From Agarilytica rhodophyticola (GTDB lineage Bacteria > Pseudomonadota > Gammaproteobacteria > Pseudomonadales > Cellvibrionaceae), in assembly GCF_002157225.2 (NCBI RefSeq), contig NZ_CP021746.1, forward strand, positions 1-64,000: a stretch of DNA of 64,000 nt. The letters are read 5' to 3'. Position numbers and translations under genes: made by a program. Positions 35,115 through 45,842 of the stretch are shown one piece after another. The notes under the pieces are model-generated. The model was not told the DNA's origin, did no database searches, and saw only the letters and a list, made by a program, of their open reading frames with translations. The stretch's first letter is position 1. Each line of letters begins with the position of its first letter.

Positions 35115-36404
35115 TTAAAAACTAAACGTTCCAGAAATTTGCATAATATCTGCGTCTGCATTAGCCTGACCACCACCTTCATATTCTCTAGCTGTAAAGA
35201 TTGCACGCAAACGAACTCTAGGAGAAGGAAGAAAGTTTAAACCGGCAGCCATTTCTGTCGACTTGCCAATAACCTCCCCCCTATCAAGTCTGTCATAGCG
35301 GGCAAATAATATCCATGTATTAGAAAGTTGAATAGCAGGTTGAATATAAAATGCTTTTCTATCCATATCTCCCATGCCTGAAGTATCTTCGCTAGTTTGG
35401 TAGTATTCCGATTTTAACAGTAAAGCACCAATATCTAATTTGAAATCAACACCTGACATATCGTAATTCACATCATCAGCCCGCGTACCATTCGCATAAT
35501 TAACGCCCAAAGAAAGCTTATCGTCAATAAACCCTAGAGCCATGCGTCCTCCGAGTTGGAGTTCATCGGCATTAGAAGACATGTTTGTGACATAAGTTGC
35601 ATATTCAAAGCTAGTGACAGAAAAGTATTTTTTCCCATGTAATTGAATGCCAGTAGCAAAGTTTGGAAAAATCGTATCGCCACTGAAAGGTCTAAGAAAT
35701 TGAGGCTGCTCGGGGTCTAGTAACGTTGCGGGAAAGTGCTCTATATTTATAATTCCGTGAGGGGTAATCATACGACCTATGCGCATATTAAACAAACTAC
35801 TAGCAGAATAATTAACCCATCCAATAATTTGTGGGTTTTTGTTTCGCGAATTGAATACTGGACTAGTTCTATTATCAAAAGACAAAGAAGGATCGGATTC
35901 TCTCAGAAAACCGCCGGCAAAAAATGCACTCCACTCTTCATCTAATTCTGCACCAATTAGTAACTCAAAATTCTGCCTATCGAAGGAAGAATCCCGATTA
36001 TCTTCTCCATCTATATTTGTATAGGCCGTGTGAATAAAACCACCTATATCTAAGCGTATACCATCAAAAGCTTGTACAATAGCTCTTTGTCCCAAACGTT
36101 CTTCAATAGACCATAAAGACTCTTCTAACTCAGCAATTCTTTCTGAATTCTCTCCTCCTAGCTCAGAAGAGGAGCTTGTATCACTAAGACCCGAATCATC
36201 TATTTTTCTGTTAAGAATTTCCACTTTTTTTTCTAATTCTTCTATTTTCGTTTTCAGGATATTTTCATCTTGAGAACTCGCATAACATGAAAACATAGCT
36301 GTTGAAAAAAACACAACGATTTTTTTAATATAAGACAACCACATCAAGAACCCTATATCTTCAGATTCATTTTTTTTTAATAAAGAAAAAAATATATTAC
36401 CCAT
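35115..36404 (-). CDS. Outer-membrane porin (phosphate-selective porin-like)
   Basis: The 429-aa protein may start at 36404 or more probably at the ATG at 36344, where a signal peptide begins (MWLSYIKKIVVFFSTAMFSCYASSQ). A coiled coil follows (ILKTKIEELEKKVEILNRKIDD, NSERIAELEESLWSIEERLG), as in OprO/OprP-type porins. A 16-strand-type barrel with alternating aromatics then runs to an ending in F (QISGTFSF). The segment FDRQNFELLIGAELDEEWSAFFAGGF is typical. It sits between the chemoreceptor and the PBP-like gene, so a channel for phosphate or another anion with matching sensing is suggested. Confidence 0.83.
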   Translation of the reverse strand: MGNIFFSLLKKNESEDIGFLMWLSYIKKIVVFFSTAMFSCYASSQDENILKTKIEELEKKVEILNRKIDDSGLSDTSSSSELGGENSERIAELEESLWSIEERLGQRAIVQAFDGIRLDIGGFIHTAYTNIDGEDNRDSSFDRQNFELLIGAELDEEWSAFFAGGFLRESDPSLSFDNRTSPVFNSRNKNPQIIGWVNYSASSLFNMRIGRMITPHGIINIEHFPATLLDPEQPQFLRPFSGDTIFPNFATGIQLHGKKYFSVTSFEYATYVTNMSSNADELQLGGRMALGFIDDKLSLGVNYANGTRADDVNYDMSGVDFKLDIGALLLKSEYYQTSEDTSGMGDMDRKAFYIQPAIQLSNTWILFARYDRLDRGEVIGKSTEMAAGLNFLPSPRVRLRAIFTAREYEGGGQANADADIMQISGTFSF

Positions 36405-36417
36405 AATATACCCTTAA

Positions 36418-38044
36418 TTAACGTGTATTAAACTCACTAACGGTATGAGTCATTCTATCCCCTAGGTCAACAAGTTTATGACTTTCATCGATAGTGTTAT
36501 CTGCTTCTTTTTCAACTTCAGCTTCAGCGGTGACTAATTCGCTAATCACAGTCAGAGCATTTCCGACTTGATTGCTCTGATGAGAAACAGCATCCGCGAT
36601 TTCACCACTAGCATCATCAATTTTATCAATCATATCGAATACAACTTTTAAAGATTGGTGTACATTATCAGCAATAGCCACCGTTTTCTTAGTAGATCCA
36701 GAGCTTGTGATTATCAGCTCATTAGACTGATCAACAACCAAAGTTAAGTCGTCTATCATCTGTTTAATTTCAATTGCAGATTCTTGTGTTCTTTTGGCAA
36801 GTGTTCGAACTTCATCAGCGACTACAGCAAAGCCTCGACCTGCTTCACCTGCACGAGCAGATTCAATTGCTGCATTCAACGCTAATAAATTAGTTTGCTC
36901 TGATATAGAAGTGATTACAGCTAAAATAGTAGCAATATTTTGACTCTTTTGGTTTATCTCTGATATCCCTGATGTCACTCTAACAATGTCATTTTGTAGA
37001 TTATGGATAACAGTATTCATTTCCGAAGCAATATTGTTAACTTTCCTGGATTCTTCGTGTGCTTTACGACTTATTTTTACGGTGTCAGATGCGCTATTAT
37101 CGATACGCTGTATCGCCACAGATACTTCATCAAAAATTTTTTCAGCTGCCGCTATACGTTGGTTTTGCGCACGTGTTTGCAGTTTAATATTATCTGCAAT
37201 TTTAGCTAATTCGATAGAAGCCCCGGATATATCAAATGTTTCTGATTGAATTTGTATTACCAAACTTTTTAGGTTTACTGACATGGTATCTACAGAATTA
37301 GCAAGAGCAGTTAATTCGTCGGAGCCTTTCATATTGAGTGGCTGTAAGTTTAGGTGTCCAGTAGCAATTTTTTCTGTCTGACGAACAATTATTTTAATAA
37401 CACCAACAAGCCGATTAGAGAAGAGCCACCCTAAAACAAATAAAAGAAAAGATGTAACGATGGCCAAACTTATACCATAAACTAATGGTAGCTCTTGTTT
37501 TTTAGCAACTTCCATAGAGGCGTCAGTAATTAGTTTGGAAAGCTCATGATTAAGAATAGCTAATTGTTCAATAAGCTCTGAAATAGGCTCCTCAACCAGG
37601 ATAGTTAATTCAGATAATAGTTCTTTATCAAGATCCTCTCCCATTGAGTTTATTTCATCATTAAAAGAGGAGAACTCTACCTTGATCATATTATACTGTT
37701 TTTTTATTAAATCATGTTCTTTTTCTTGAAAATTAAGATTGACAAGAGCCGTTAGTATTTGATTAATGTTTTTTTCTATTTCTTTCAAATGCAAAATGTT
37801 GCTTTCCATAGAGTCTCTGATATTGTCTCCAGGCATGTGTTCGATACTGTGTAGCTGGGAGATAATCGCTGCGCCATTATCCCTAGTAAAATCAATGGAA
37901 AGACGCATATGGCTTGCTTTAACTAATTTTTTAGTAACGTCACTCAACTCACTATTTTAGATAGGCAATAATTAGAGATTGTCCGGCAACAAGAGCTATA
38001 ACAACTCCAATTGATAAAAGTAGTTGAGAACGGATTGAAGTCAT
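36418..38044 (-). pseudogene. Methyl-accepting chemotaxis protein, frameshifted near its N terminus
   Basis: The main frame (from a TTG at 37947) gives 509 aa. A four-helix-type sensor region is followed by one membrane helix (about residues 152-172), a HAMP domain and the signalling hairpin [36 protein letters not shown]. The missing first membrane helix is present just upstream in another frame: from ATG at 38044, MTSIRSQLLLSIGVVIALVAGQSLIIAYL, then a stop. One extra A in the AAAA run near 37957 explains the break; removing it would join [12 protein letters not shown]. Either the gene is inactivated, or the run is a slippage or assembly error. Without the first helix the sensor domain would not be periplasmic. 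Confidence 0.75.
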
Positions 38045-38194
38045 TTTTTCGATATGCCCTGATGTGACACTGCTTTGCCCTCAAATAAGATTATGAATCT
38101 AAGTGTAGACCAACACCAGACGGTTTCAATCGGTAGCTAAAGATAGTAAAATAAAGTAACTTGACAGCTTAGTAGGCGTTTTAGCAGCTTACCC

Positions 38195-38480
38195 TTGAGT
38201 AGAGTTGGCGCGCAACTTCGTATGAATTCAAAAGTATTGTCACAAGATATTTATAGAACCATATCGCAGAACATTGAAACATATCATAGGGAAATTACTT
38301 ACAATTATGACCTTGAGCTAGTTGAACTTGAAGTTCCCGTAAACCATATTCATATAGTGGTAAAAAGCCCCCCCCTAAAAAGGTACCGTCTGATACGATG
38401 ACAGTGTTCAACAACTTCTCCGTAAGGGAATTATCCTGCTTTCAGATATAAATAAAGATATGGTATTTCCGGGAAAGACT
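38195..38480 (+). pseudogene. IS200/IS605-type Y1 transposase fragment
   Basis: The protein fragment includes KVLSQDIYRTISQNIETYHREITYNYDLELVELEVPVNHIHIVVKSPP. The H-I-H pair is the HUH metal site and VKSPP the usual following motif of Y1 transposases. After a shift in the C-run at 38370, VPSDTMTVFNNFSVRELS continues the family pattern. The catalytic tyrosine end and the element ends are lost. It is dead. Confidence 0.6.
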
Positions 38481-39093
38481 ATTATGGGCAAAAATATTTA
38501 GTTGAAAAGATTAGTTAGGCAAACTAAGACTTTCGCCTCAAATACGCTCAAGATCCAATTGAAACTACGGAGTAACGTGAAGATAGTGGTAAGATACTGT
38601 TTTTTATGTTGGTCTGTATATAGTTGTATATCTGATCATGATATTTTTTCATTCACAAGTGTTGCCGATAAAGTAATGCACTTAATATCAACTTAAGAGC
38701 TCTAAACAACCCTTACCTACAACAACACCAATGGCTACGCCAATTCCAGTCGATATATTACATACAGAACTGCCTATTGCAATACCCGCTAGTCGTAAAA
38801 TAGAGAATTCTTCTTTGTGCTACACCTATACTCAAAACGAAGTTCTACATAACTATGACAATTTGGTGCTACTGCTGCGTTTTTGGGACACCCACCTAAT
38901 CAAAACTTTTATAATAATACCACTATCGATAATTGGACAAGTCAAGTATAGGAGCATAGAAATCAGGGCTTAAAGTACTATCCCAATTTCCTAAATAGGT
39001 TCGGGTTACACTCACCCCAGCTACATAACACTCGCGAATAGAGTTAGTAATAGCGTAGCATTAATTGTAGATTTTAACCGTAAATTATTACAC

Positions 39094-40136
39094 GGGTTCA
39101 ACTCGCTAGTGCAATCGGTTGATGAATCCCAAACAATACTTGATTTGGGGTTTTAAAGTCCAAGCATTTTCTTGGTCGGTCATTAAACTTATCCATTATT
39201 GTTTTAACGTCAACTTGAGTCATTCCGTCAAAGTTTGAACCTTTAGGTGCATACTGACGAATCAAGCCATTGGTATTCTCATTCAAACAACGTTCCCAAG
39301 AATGGTAGGGATGCGCAAATAACTTTTGGCATTTAATGCTAAGGCAATCTCCTCATGCAAGGCGAACTCTTTACCGTTATCATAGGTCAGCGTTTTTACC
39401 CAAGCGGCTAAAGGGGCGAACGCTTTAAGTAACGCATTCTTAACCGCCTCTGCTGTTTTGTTAGGGGCCCACGCTAAAGCGTGTTTTTCTTTCCACCGCT
39501 GTGACCAATACAGCCCTGCCAAGACGAACAATCACCGTTTCAACTCCCAGTCTCCTACATGTTTACGCTCGTCAACAATGGCCGGGGTTTACCTATACTC
39601 ACCCGGTTTTTTAGCTGTCCACGACTGTTGGGGCTACAATAGCGTTTCTTACGTTTCTTCTGGCAACGCAAGTAAGAATACAAATAGCCCCCGTCTTTTT
39701 TATCCAAAAGAATATAATGATAAATCCACTCTGGGCTGACGGACTGTAATCCCGCACGGCTTAACAATCCGCTGATTTGTTCTGGACTCCATTCCCTCTT
39801 TAACAAGGTCTCTACATTCATCCACGTTAACTCGGTATTCTGTATATTCTTATGGTGTTGCTGACGTTCTCTGGCTAAACGTTGAGCTTGCTGAGGGCGA
39901 TAGCCACGCAGCTCAGTATTTCTGTTAAGTTCACGACCAATAGTCGAAGGGTGCCTTCCCAATTCTTCGGCTATCTTTTGTTTTGTATAACCCGCTTTCA
40001 AAGATGACTGAATCTGGCATCTTTCTACTTCGGTCAATTGTTTATAATTCATTGGCAATTTCTCTTCGTCGGGAAAATGGCACGAATTATAACAACTGAC
40101 CTCTTTCCCAGAAATTGCACTTACGAATTGAATTCA
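39094..40136 (-). mobile_element. IS30-family insertion sequence
   Basis: Imperfect terminal inverted repeats are visible: GTTCAACTCGCTAGTGCAAT (from 39097) against ATTGCACTTACGAATTGAAT (to about 40133). The element is about 1.04 kb, normal for IS30. Its single transposase gene is frameshifted. No clear target-site duplication was found. Confidence 0.7.
39098..40058 (-). pseudogene. IS30 transposase, broken in three frames
   Basis: The N-terminal part (40058-39555) has the IS30 HTH: MNYKQLTEVERCQIQSSLKAGYTKQKIAEELGRHPSTIGRELNRN. It continues to SRGQLKNRVSI. The middle (39531-39283) carries the DDE region TLTYDNGKEF, and the end (39286-39098) RPRKCLDFKTPNQVLF. Breaks near 39540 and 39290 separate them. 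Each part is otherwise well conserved, so the damage is recent. Confidence 0.85.
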
Positions 40137-40593
40137 GGTTAAATCACAGATTCAAATCTGAAAAATATCAAAATTTACTCTACCAATGTAGCTCTCATTC
40201 TTTAACGATCAGTAATACATTATCCTCAACCGATACATTTCCTATACAAAATTATCAATTAAAGTTACCAAAGATGGCAAAAATTAAGTTTATCACAAAA
40301 GTGAAAAACCCGTACAAAAACAAGATATCTGAGAAATAAAGATGCGCATAGAAAACATATCAGCATATTATCTACAATTAACTATTATCAACAATAAAAT
40401 ACCATCAACACTTCCCATTAGAAGATCAAAAACACTATCACAAAAAAAACAATTAACATCTACTGTAATTAAAAATATAACCCCTTTAGAATTTAATGAT
40501 AACTAATATTAAAAACTTGTTTACCTTAGTTACTTATACGAAACATGAAGATTACTTTTTAATAATTAAAAAATTAACGACAGGATAAAACCA

Positions 40594-41497
40594 GTGAAAA
40601 AGTAATTAAAGCAATGGTATTTACACTATTAAGTTGCACGTCTGTTAATAATACTGAAAACTTTAAATATAGAATTATAAAAAAATAGGTGATGAGTTAA
40701 TTAATCAAATAGGGGGTATATCTGTGACAGGCTCAAATGACGTTTGCGGTGAACGACTATGGTATTATCTTGCTCCACTCGATGGTACTCCGTTGGGGTT
40801 TTCAGTGACTGCAGAGTATGATCCAGCAGGCGGTGCAACGGAGGCTATTCCATTATCGATAGAAAACTGCAGTCGAAATGTTCGAATAACAAGTTACTTT
40901 AACCCTATACTCAATAGTATTAGCATACCAGCTCCCAACAATAAATTGGTTAACATACCGATTCAAGACATTTTTCGGGTTTCTAATTTCGACGGTTCCC
41001 GTACCCAATTACCACGCATGGGTGAAGTTCCCGCTAATCCTATTCCTCAACCTCCGGGAGTCTTAAGTAATAATTTAACACTGGGAGACTGGCTTACAAC
41101 TAAAGGACACCTCAATATTAATTGCAATATCAAAGGTAACTCTTTTATTAGATCCTCCTATAGAGAATTAATCCCAAATTGTATGTATTCTGTATGGGGA
41201 ATCTGGATAACTAAATTACCCGACTCTTCCGAGCTGATACTGTTCGCTAGCCTGTTTGGAGGAGTACCCAATGCGATAGTAGCATCAGATAAAGGGCACG
41301 GTAGCTTTTCACGGAAATTAAATTTCTGTCCATTAGAAAATTCTCCAGATGGCCCCACATTACTTTACGTCACTACTGCTTATCATTCTGATAACCCGAT
41401 GTATGCAAGAGTACCTGAAAAAGCTACAAGGAATGTAAATATTACAAATAGAGATGGAATAACTCTTTCCACTCCATTAGGTCTTGTTGTTCACTAA
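40594..41497 (+). pseudogene. Lipoprotein gene with two homopolymer frameshifts
   Basis: The main frame (GTG 40724 onward) encodes 257 aa of a secreted-type protein, including LTLGDWLTTKGHLNINCNIKGN and SYRELIPNCMYSVWGIWI. The missing front is present in other frames. GTG at 40594 gives MKK, then VIKAMVFTLLSC (a lipobox) and TSVNNTENFKYRIIKK, then IGDELINQIGGISVTG in the main frame. One missing A in the run at about 40597 and a shift in the A-run at about 40680 explain both breaks. The family is unrecognised. It stands at the head of the acyltransferase cluster with the same orientation. Confidence 0.6.
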
Positions 41498-41601
41498 GAA
41501 CAAGTGGTTTTCAAAATAAATGGTGAAGCATTGCCAGGCGCTAATATTATTCAATTTTAGTTTATATAAACTTATGTTTTGCGATATATCGGGGGTACTA
41601 T

Positions 41602-42195
41602 ATGATCAATATTATATTAAAAAAAACAAGCTTGATTGTAGCAAACGACAAATCACATCTTGACACTGTTAGTAACTTTAGAAAAAACTATGGAAATGTA
41701 ATAGAAAGAATGGAAGAGCAATTTTATGAAAAAGAAGTAGCTAGAGACAACTTAGGAACTGTTTTCATCTACCTTCATGATCAAAATATGATTGCTACTG
41801 TTAGATATGTTCCTTTAGGGCACAACGCAAGTGTAATCGAGTCCCTCTTTACAAATACACTCAACGAAGGTGAGTTTAGTCTGCCGACACGGGAAGGAAG
41901 TAGATTTGTAGTACACCCCTCATTTCGGGGAAATAGAATATTTAAAGAAGCCTTGGCGATGAGTATGGAGTGGTTACGAGACAATACGACATGCCAAAAC
42001 ATTATCGCACCTATTAGAAGTCGATTACTACCTCTGTATGAGAAATATGGGTTTTACAGCATAGCTTCAGCTAAATTACCAATTCAAGGGAAAAGCGTGC
42101 CTTATAAAATAATATTGTCAAAACTTACTACAATTCTCGATCAAACGGTGGCAAATGGTTATCAAAAGAAAGTCCCATTGTATAACATTAATTGA
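41602..42195 (+). CDS. GNAT acyltransferase (FeeM/LuxI-like)
   Basis: This 197-aa GNAT-fold protein carries MIATVRYVPLG, then the acyl-carrier-binding strand and loop EGSRFVVHPSFRGNRIFKEALAMSMEWL. IIAPIRSRLLPLYEKYGFYSIA closes the pattern. The order R.....E.SRF.V.P..RG......L and LYEKYGF resembles FeeM-type N-acyl amino acid synthases and LuxI-type signal synthases, which use acyl-ACP. Ribosome-binding site GGGGGT precedes the ATG. It is followed 18 bases later by a diiron oxidase gene, and then a desaturase. The product is probably a fatty N-acyl amine or amino acid, inferred. Confidence 0.65.
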   Translation: MINIILKKTSLIVANDKSHLDTVSNFRKNYGNVIERMEEQFYEKEVARDNLGTVFIYLHDQNMIATVRYVPLGHNASVIESLFTNTLNEGEFSLPTREGSRFVVHPSFRGNRIFKEALAMSMEWLRDNTTCQNIIAPIRSRLLPLYEKYGFYSIASAKLPIQGKSVPYKIILSKLTTILDQTVANGYQKKVPLYNIN

Positions 42196-42213
42196 TAAAA
42201 CGAGGTTATTAAA

Positions 42214-42903
42214 ATGTCAGGTTTTTTAAAACAATTAGAAAATGAAGTTTCTTCAGAGTGGGAAACAATAAAGTCAGGTCTTTTTTGGAACATCATGCGA
42301 GAAGAAGGTTTTAATACTGAGTTATATAAATTACTGATGCTTCAGATCTTTCATTACACTAAGCACAATGCGATAAATCAAGCGGTGGCCACTTACAAAA
42401 TAAACCATACAGAAGTTCCGTTATTAAGGTTTTGCTTCAAACATGCACTAGAAGAACTCGGTCATGAAAACATGGTAGTTAGGGACTTAGATAGTATAGG
42501 TCTCTATAGCCCAGAAGACCTAGCCAGTGGAGCTCTACCTGCGACACAAGCACTTGTTGGATACTTATATCATGTAGCCCTTGAACTGGGCGGCCTAGCT
42601 AGACTGGGATATAGCTATTGGGCAGAATCATCATATGGCCATCTTGCTGAAATGACGGATCATATGAAAGATGACTTAAACTTAAAAGATAATAACATGA
42701 CATTTTTTGTTGCCCATTCTGCTATTGATGAAAAACATTCTGCCGAAGTAAATGATGCCATAGAAAAAAATGTCAAAACTGATACTCAAAAGAAAATAGT
42801 TATCGATGTAGCTAGAACAACATTGTACATGACCGGAGTTATGTTTAACAACGTTGCGGAAGTTTATCTAGTAAACAAGAAAAAGAAAGCAGTTTCAGCT
42901 TAG
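42214..42903 (+). CDS. Heme-oxygenase-like diiron oxidase (HDO superfamily)
   Basis: This 229-aa all-helical protein has metal-ligand spacing of the HDO family: E81-x2-H84 (HALEELGHENMVVRDL), E124 (VALELGG), and H168-x3-D172-x2-H175 (FFVAHSAIDEKHSAEV). Members (UndA, SznF, BesC, CADD and others) use oxygen to desaturate, cleave or hydroxylate fatty acids and amino acids. TenA-type thiaminases share the fold but not these ligands. It is encoded 18 bases after the acyltransferase in the same unit, so the two probably act on one acyl product. Confidence 0.78.
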   Translation: MSGFLKQLENEVSSEWETIKSGLFWNIMREEGFNTELYKLLMLQIFHYTKHNAINQAVATYKINHTEVPLLRFCFKHALEELGHENMVVRDLDSIGLYSPEDLASGALPATQALVGYLYHVALELGGLARLGYSYWAESSYGHLAEMTDHMKDDLNLKDNNMTFFVAHSAIDEKHSAEVNDAIEKNVKTDTQKKIVIDVARTTLYMTGVMFNNVAEVYLVNKKKKAVSA

Positions 42904-42993
42904 AATACTAACTTATTAAGGCTATATCTATGAAAGAATGGCCTTAATAAAATATATAGAAATTATAGTTTTTCACAACCATGGCAGTAAGAA

Positions 42994-43962
42994 ATGAATG
43001 GAGATATTGATGTAATAAGTATTTCACGTGAAATAAAATCCTATATTGGTGACAAGGAATACAAAAAAATACATAAATCCAACAAACTAATCGACTCATG
43101 CACAACCCTTTTCACTATAATGATATTTTTTTCCTTAATTATAATCATAGGGAAAAACGAAACGACATGGGTAAAAATATTACTTATTGTTGTTCAAGGT
43201 TTTTTCATTCAGATAATGGCCCTTGTTCACCATGATATTTTTGTCCATCGTCGATTAGGAAAATAAAACACACTAGCCTGGGTAACAAGTATAATACTAA
43301 CAATCGTCAGATTTTCAGTTCCAACGAGGTATAAGCAGGCCCATTTAAAACACCATAGGTACATCGGCAGCGAAAAAGATACTGAAAAGTATAAGCAATA
43401 TTTAAATACAAAATTAAGGCGGATTATTTTTTCGACTTTTATTGGGGTAAAACTAGCACACGGAGGAAAGCTTTCTAGTCAAACAAAGCCGTATTTGAGA
43501 GTGGACTCTCAGGATTTCGAAACTTTAAAAAAAGCTAAAATTGAAACACTCATTTTACGTATTTTTATAATTAGTCTTTTGCCACTTAGCTTTATTTTTC
43601 CAAAATATATTGTACTGGGATTTTTAATACCTTCAATAATAATAACCCCTATAGCAGGCACATTTCGCGTAATACTAGAACACACTAAAGTAAACACTAG
43701 CAACGATTACCATATTGCGACACACTATAAAACAAACCTTTTTTCTCAAGTTATTTTTTTATGGGATTCTGGAGACTGCCACTTAATACATCATATTTTT
43801 CCCAGCATTCCTTTCTATCGAATGAGAAGAGCAAATAATATTATACGTCCTTTTTTGCTTGATAGAGGCGTTATAGTAAGAACATCATTCTTTGAGCTTC
43901 TGCATGGGTGGTATATTAAGAATTATCCACATAGATCTCTTTGGTCAAACAAAAATCATTAG
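42994..43962 (+). pseudogene. Fatty acid desaturase with an in-frame TAA
   Basis: Read through the TAA at 43264-43266 the protein would be 322 residues in a single frame. It has the three histidine boxes of membrane desaturases: HHDIFVHRRLG just before the stop, HLKHHRYIG after it (about residues 110-118), and HLIHHIFP near the end. Membrane helices lie around residues 35-85 and 190-225. The stop falls after GK and replaces a residue in the gap between box 1 and box 2. Either the gene is a fresh pseudogene by one base change or the codon is read through. Third gene of the acyltransferase-oxidase cluster. Confidence 0.8.
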
Positions 43963-44128
43963 TCCAAATATACTGATCAGCAAGTAATAGCACTTATGCT
44001 ATTGAATGAAGAGTAACAGCCAATAGATACAATTATTTCAAATTTATTACTAGCAATACGTTAATTTTAGGTGAGATGAAGCGCAAGAATCAATAATATA
44101 CAGCTGCCTCGCAAAAAACCATAAGGTG

Positions 44129-45323
44129 TAGTAACCCCGATGAGATCTAACAGTTACCCGTTTTTAAAAGGTAGTTGTCAGATTAAATTTGAGCTAAATT
44201 CTTTTTTGCCCAAACAGTCTTACCATCCACCAAAGTATCATGTGGTGTTCGACCACAGCACATTTTTCCTTGATGAGTTCGTTCATTATTGTAGTATTCT
44301 ACCCAGTCGTCCAGATCTTTCTGCAATTCATCGAGTGATGTATAGAGTTTTTTTCTGAACGTGATTTGATAAAACTCATTTAAAATTGTCTTGTGAAAGC
44401 GTTCGCATATCCCGTTTGTTTGGGGTGACATCGCTTTTGTTTTAGTATGATCAATCTCATTAATCGCTAAGTATAACTGGTAATCATGGTGCTCGACGCG
44501 ACCACAATACTCTGTACCACGATCTGTCAATATGCGTAGGATCGGTAGTCCATGATGCTTAAACAAGGGGAGCACTTTATCATTGAGTAAATCGGCCGCC
44601 GTAATAGGTGTCTTTGTTGTATAGAGTTTACAGAGCGCCACTTTACTATAAGTATCGACAAACGTTTGTTGATAGATGCGGCCTACACCTTTTAGGTTGC
44701 CCACATAGAACGTATCTTGGGAACCTAAATAGCCTGGATGCTCAGTATTTATTTCGCCACACGCTTCGTCATCATTTTTCTTACGCTCTAGCGCGGCGAC
44801 TTGAGCTTCAGTTAACACAATCCCAGCTTCTGAAACCTTTTTTTCCAGTGCTGCTAGGCGCTTTTTAAAGTTCTCTAAATTATTTCTTAGCCAGATGGAT
44901 CGTACACCGTTAGCGGATACGAAGATGCCATTCTTTCTCAGTTCATTAATGACCCGGACTTGGCCATAAGCCGGTTGTGCAAAAGCGTAATCTACAACGG
45001 CTTGTTCAATGGCAGGATCAACACGATTCTTCACATTCGGTGTGCGTCTACTCTTGTTAATCAGTTGATCAAGGTCGCCGCCTTCAGAAAGCTCTTGGTA
45101 GCGGTAGAACGTATCACGCGATACCCCCATAACCTTACAGGCTCTAGAGACATTACCTAATTCTTGTGCCAAATTCAGTAAACCGACTTTGTGTTTTATG
45201 ATCGGGTTGTTAGTATGCAACATGAGAGTTACCTTTGTTTGTTTTGATTTAAGATTCGCACCTTTATCAAAACGGGTAACTCTCTATTTTTCAAGGAGAT
45301 GTGTCAGATCTGGTCGGGGTCAA
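44129..45323 (-). mobile_element. IS481-family insertion sequence
   Basis: The outer ends match as an inverted repeat. Left is TAACCCCGATGAGATCTAAC; right, in reverse, is TTGACCCCGACCAGATCTGAC. A second inverted pair, AGTTACCCGTTTT (44152) and AAAACGGGTAACT (45269), lies inside. The left end lacks about 20 bases present between the two blocks on the right. The transposase is intact. It closes the right side of the acyltransferase cluster. Confidence 0.72.
44183..45223 (-). CDS. IS481 transposase (intact)
   Basis: The 346-aa protein starts with an HTH domain (KVGLLNLAQELGNVSRACKVMGVSRDTFYRYQEL). A second basic HTH region follows (YGQVRVINELRKNGIFVSANGVRSIWLRNNL), then the rve DDE core. FVDTYSKVALCKLYTTKTPITAADLL gives the first D, LRILTDRGTEYCGRVEHHDYQLYL the second, and MSPQTNGICERFHKTILNEFYQ the E. 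Length is usual for the family. No stop or shift is visible, so it could be active. Confidence 0.93.
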   Translation of the reverse strand: MLHTNNPIIKHKVGLLNLAQELGNVSRACKVMGVSRDTFYRYQELSEGGDLDQLINKSRRTPNVKNRVDPAIEQAVVDYAFAQPAYGQVRVINELRKNGIFVSANGVRSIWLRNNLENFKKRLAALEKKVSEAGIVLTEAQVAALERKKNDDEACGEINTEHPGYLGSQDTFYVGNLKGVGRIYQQTFVDTYSKVALCKLYTTKTPITAADLLNDKVLPLFKHHGLPILRILTDRGTEYCGRVEHHDYQLYLAINEIDHTKTKAMSPQTNGICERFHKTILNEFYQITFRKKLYTSLDELQKDLDDWVEYYNNERTHQGKMCCGRTPHDTLVDGKTVWAKKNLAQI

Positions 45324-45842
45324 TCCACATAAGGTAGCAATATCGATTAAGAGTTATTATAAAACTGCCATTCAACAAATATCAAAACTATTTTTAATAT
45401 ATGAATAAATTATTTTTGCAAACGAATATAACAATGCGTAACCCAAGCAAACAATTCTTATACTTTCCGTCTCATATTCCTCCAACCAGACTCTGTCCTA
45501 ACTGAGTAAAACTAAACGCTTAGTTTCTTATTTCAGTTTTTCTTAAGTGAATCAAATGTTAAATTCTCCAGTACGTACGCCCCCCTAACTCTCTCGAAAA
45601 TGAATTAATTTTCTATCAGTTACTCAACACTAACGTTCATTTTTTTCCAGACTTTATTTGACAGTAACAGTAGAATCCAACATGATTAAGAGCACAGTCA
45701 TAGTCCACTTAAATTCCACATCCTATAAACAGTGATACTATTGAAATAACTATAGTTATAGAGGATCACATTATAGAATAAATTTCTATACTCTTTCACA
45801 GTCCTCAGCATTAACTTTTCCTTGTTTCAGTTTAACAAATTA
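45324..45842. other. Non-coding stretch between two insertion sequences
   Basis: AT-rich sequence with no domain, RNA gene or strong repeat that I can recognise. Confidence 0.4.

Noticed and set aside
38731-38973. 80-aa open frame
   Set aside because: No recognised motif and atypical composition; lies in IS debris.
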